From contig JAJDUM010000061.1 of assembly GCA_022826645.1 (NCBI GenBank), positions 1 to 63,937 of the forward strand: 63,937 nucleotides of DNA, written 5' to 3'. Made by a program: the position numbers and the translations under genes. This stretch comes from Candidatus Poribacteria bacterium. Lineage in GTDB: Bacteria > Poribacteria > WGA-4E > PCPOR2b. The notes under the pieces are model-generated. The model made no database searches. It was given only the letters and a program-made list of their open reading frames with translations, and was not told the origin of the DNA. Shown here in pieces: positions 63,883 to 63,937 of this stretch (position 1 is its first letter; each line of letters starts with the position of its first letter).

Positions 63883-63937
63883 ATGAGCTATCCTGACCCG
63901 TTAGATTATATCAATTTCCTGTTCCAAAGACTACAAG
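63883..63937 (+). CDS. Start of an unidentified coding sequence, cut by the window end
   Basis: An ATG at 63883 preceded by GAGAGG opens 18 codons (MSYPDPLDYINFLFQRLQ) to the window edge. The inverted repeat just upstream (see 63573-63882) overlaps its start. Nothing recognisable can be read from so short a fragment; a transposase or regulator is possible. Only the beginning is supported. Confidence 0.45.
   Translation, partial: MSYPDPLDYINFLFQRLQ

Overview
The window reads as a chromosomal stretch of a Gram-negative-type bacterium of roughly even base composition. Outer-membrane beta-barrel and lipoprotein signals, a SecG tail protein, MinCDE, dapL and an Nfu/SufR iron-sulfur system are all present. 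So are genes frequent in Planctomycetes and Candidatus Poribacteria: a PhyH-family dioxygenase, a DUF1080 protein, Gfo/Idh/MocA and enolase-superfamily enzymes, LarA, and fused TRAP and SSS transporters. Poribacteria-like is my best guess, by gene content only; there is no rRNA or tRNA here to settle it.

Layout. 1-770: the 3' end of an IS3-family element whose terminal repeat supplies the stop codon of a truncated zinc-ribbon gene, followed by a long palindrome. 835-3174 (minus): proA with a tail-anchored acidic protein and a cyclophilin-like protein. 3329-5320 (plus): an SDR and dapL. 5402-8832: sufR divergent from a sigma-70 factor, nfuA and a membrane-anchored unknown. 8954-10459 (plus): a B12-binding radical SAM protein whose reading frame continues through an in-frame TGA into the exact tail Cys-Sec-Ala-Glu-Pro-Thr, with a SECIS-like hairpin just after the TGA. 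10466-13796: pepP, a cobalamin adenosyltransferase and an enolase-superfamily enzyme. 14022-17876 (plus): three exported proteins (including a fibronectin-like lipoprotein and a beta-barrel) and a K+ channel. 17920-26174 (minus): three tandem half-size EamA-like permeases (one broken), a glycosyltransferase, an SSS symporter with its DUF3311 partner, an APH-type kinase, a fused TRAP permease and a DUF1080 protein.

26701-33007 (plus): a HEAT/TPR protein, a polytopic protein, then glmM-yvcK-glmS for amino-sugar and cell-wall precursor supply. 33039-44234: cupin, PhyH-like oxygenase, two lipoproteins, M14 peptidase, Gfo/Idh/MocA, a ManD/RspA-like enzyme, then the pyrimidine genes pyrB (with a PyrI-like zinc tail), pyrD and pyrK with a pterin dehydratase between the last two. 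44739-49301: a beta-propeller protein, a three-gene accessory operon (a Cys-symmetric secreted peptide, a 5-TM protein and a CxxC membrane-anchored protein) and a tyrosine recombinase. 49561-55923 (minus): trmFO, cytochrome c, tgt, an unknown, secG, tpiA, gap. 56225-59553 (plus): larA, minC, minD, minE. 59576-63572 (minus): HAD phosphatase, YkgJ-like protein, M23 peptidase, rdgB, rph. A new reading frame begins at the right edge.

The strongest findings are the unannotated selenocysteine codon in the radical SAM gene, and the 45569-47814 operon. Its 85-residue secreted peptide has six cysteines spaced 6-10-14-10-6, and its two membrane proteins share a C-terminal motif. A MITE-like element also appears in two copies, each at the very 3' end of a housekeeping gene.
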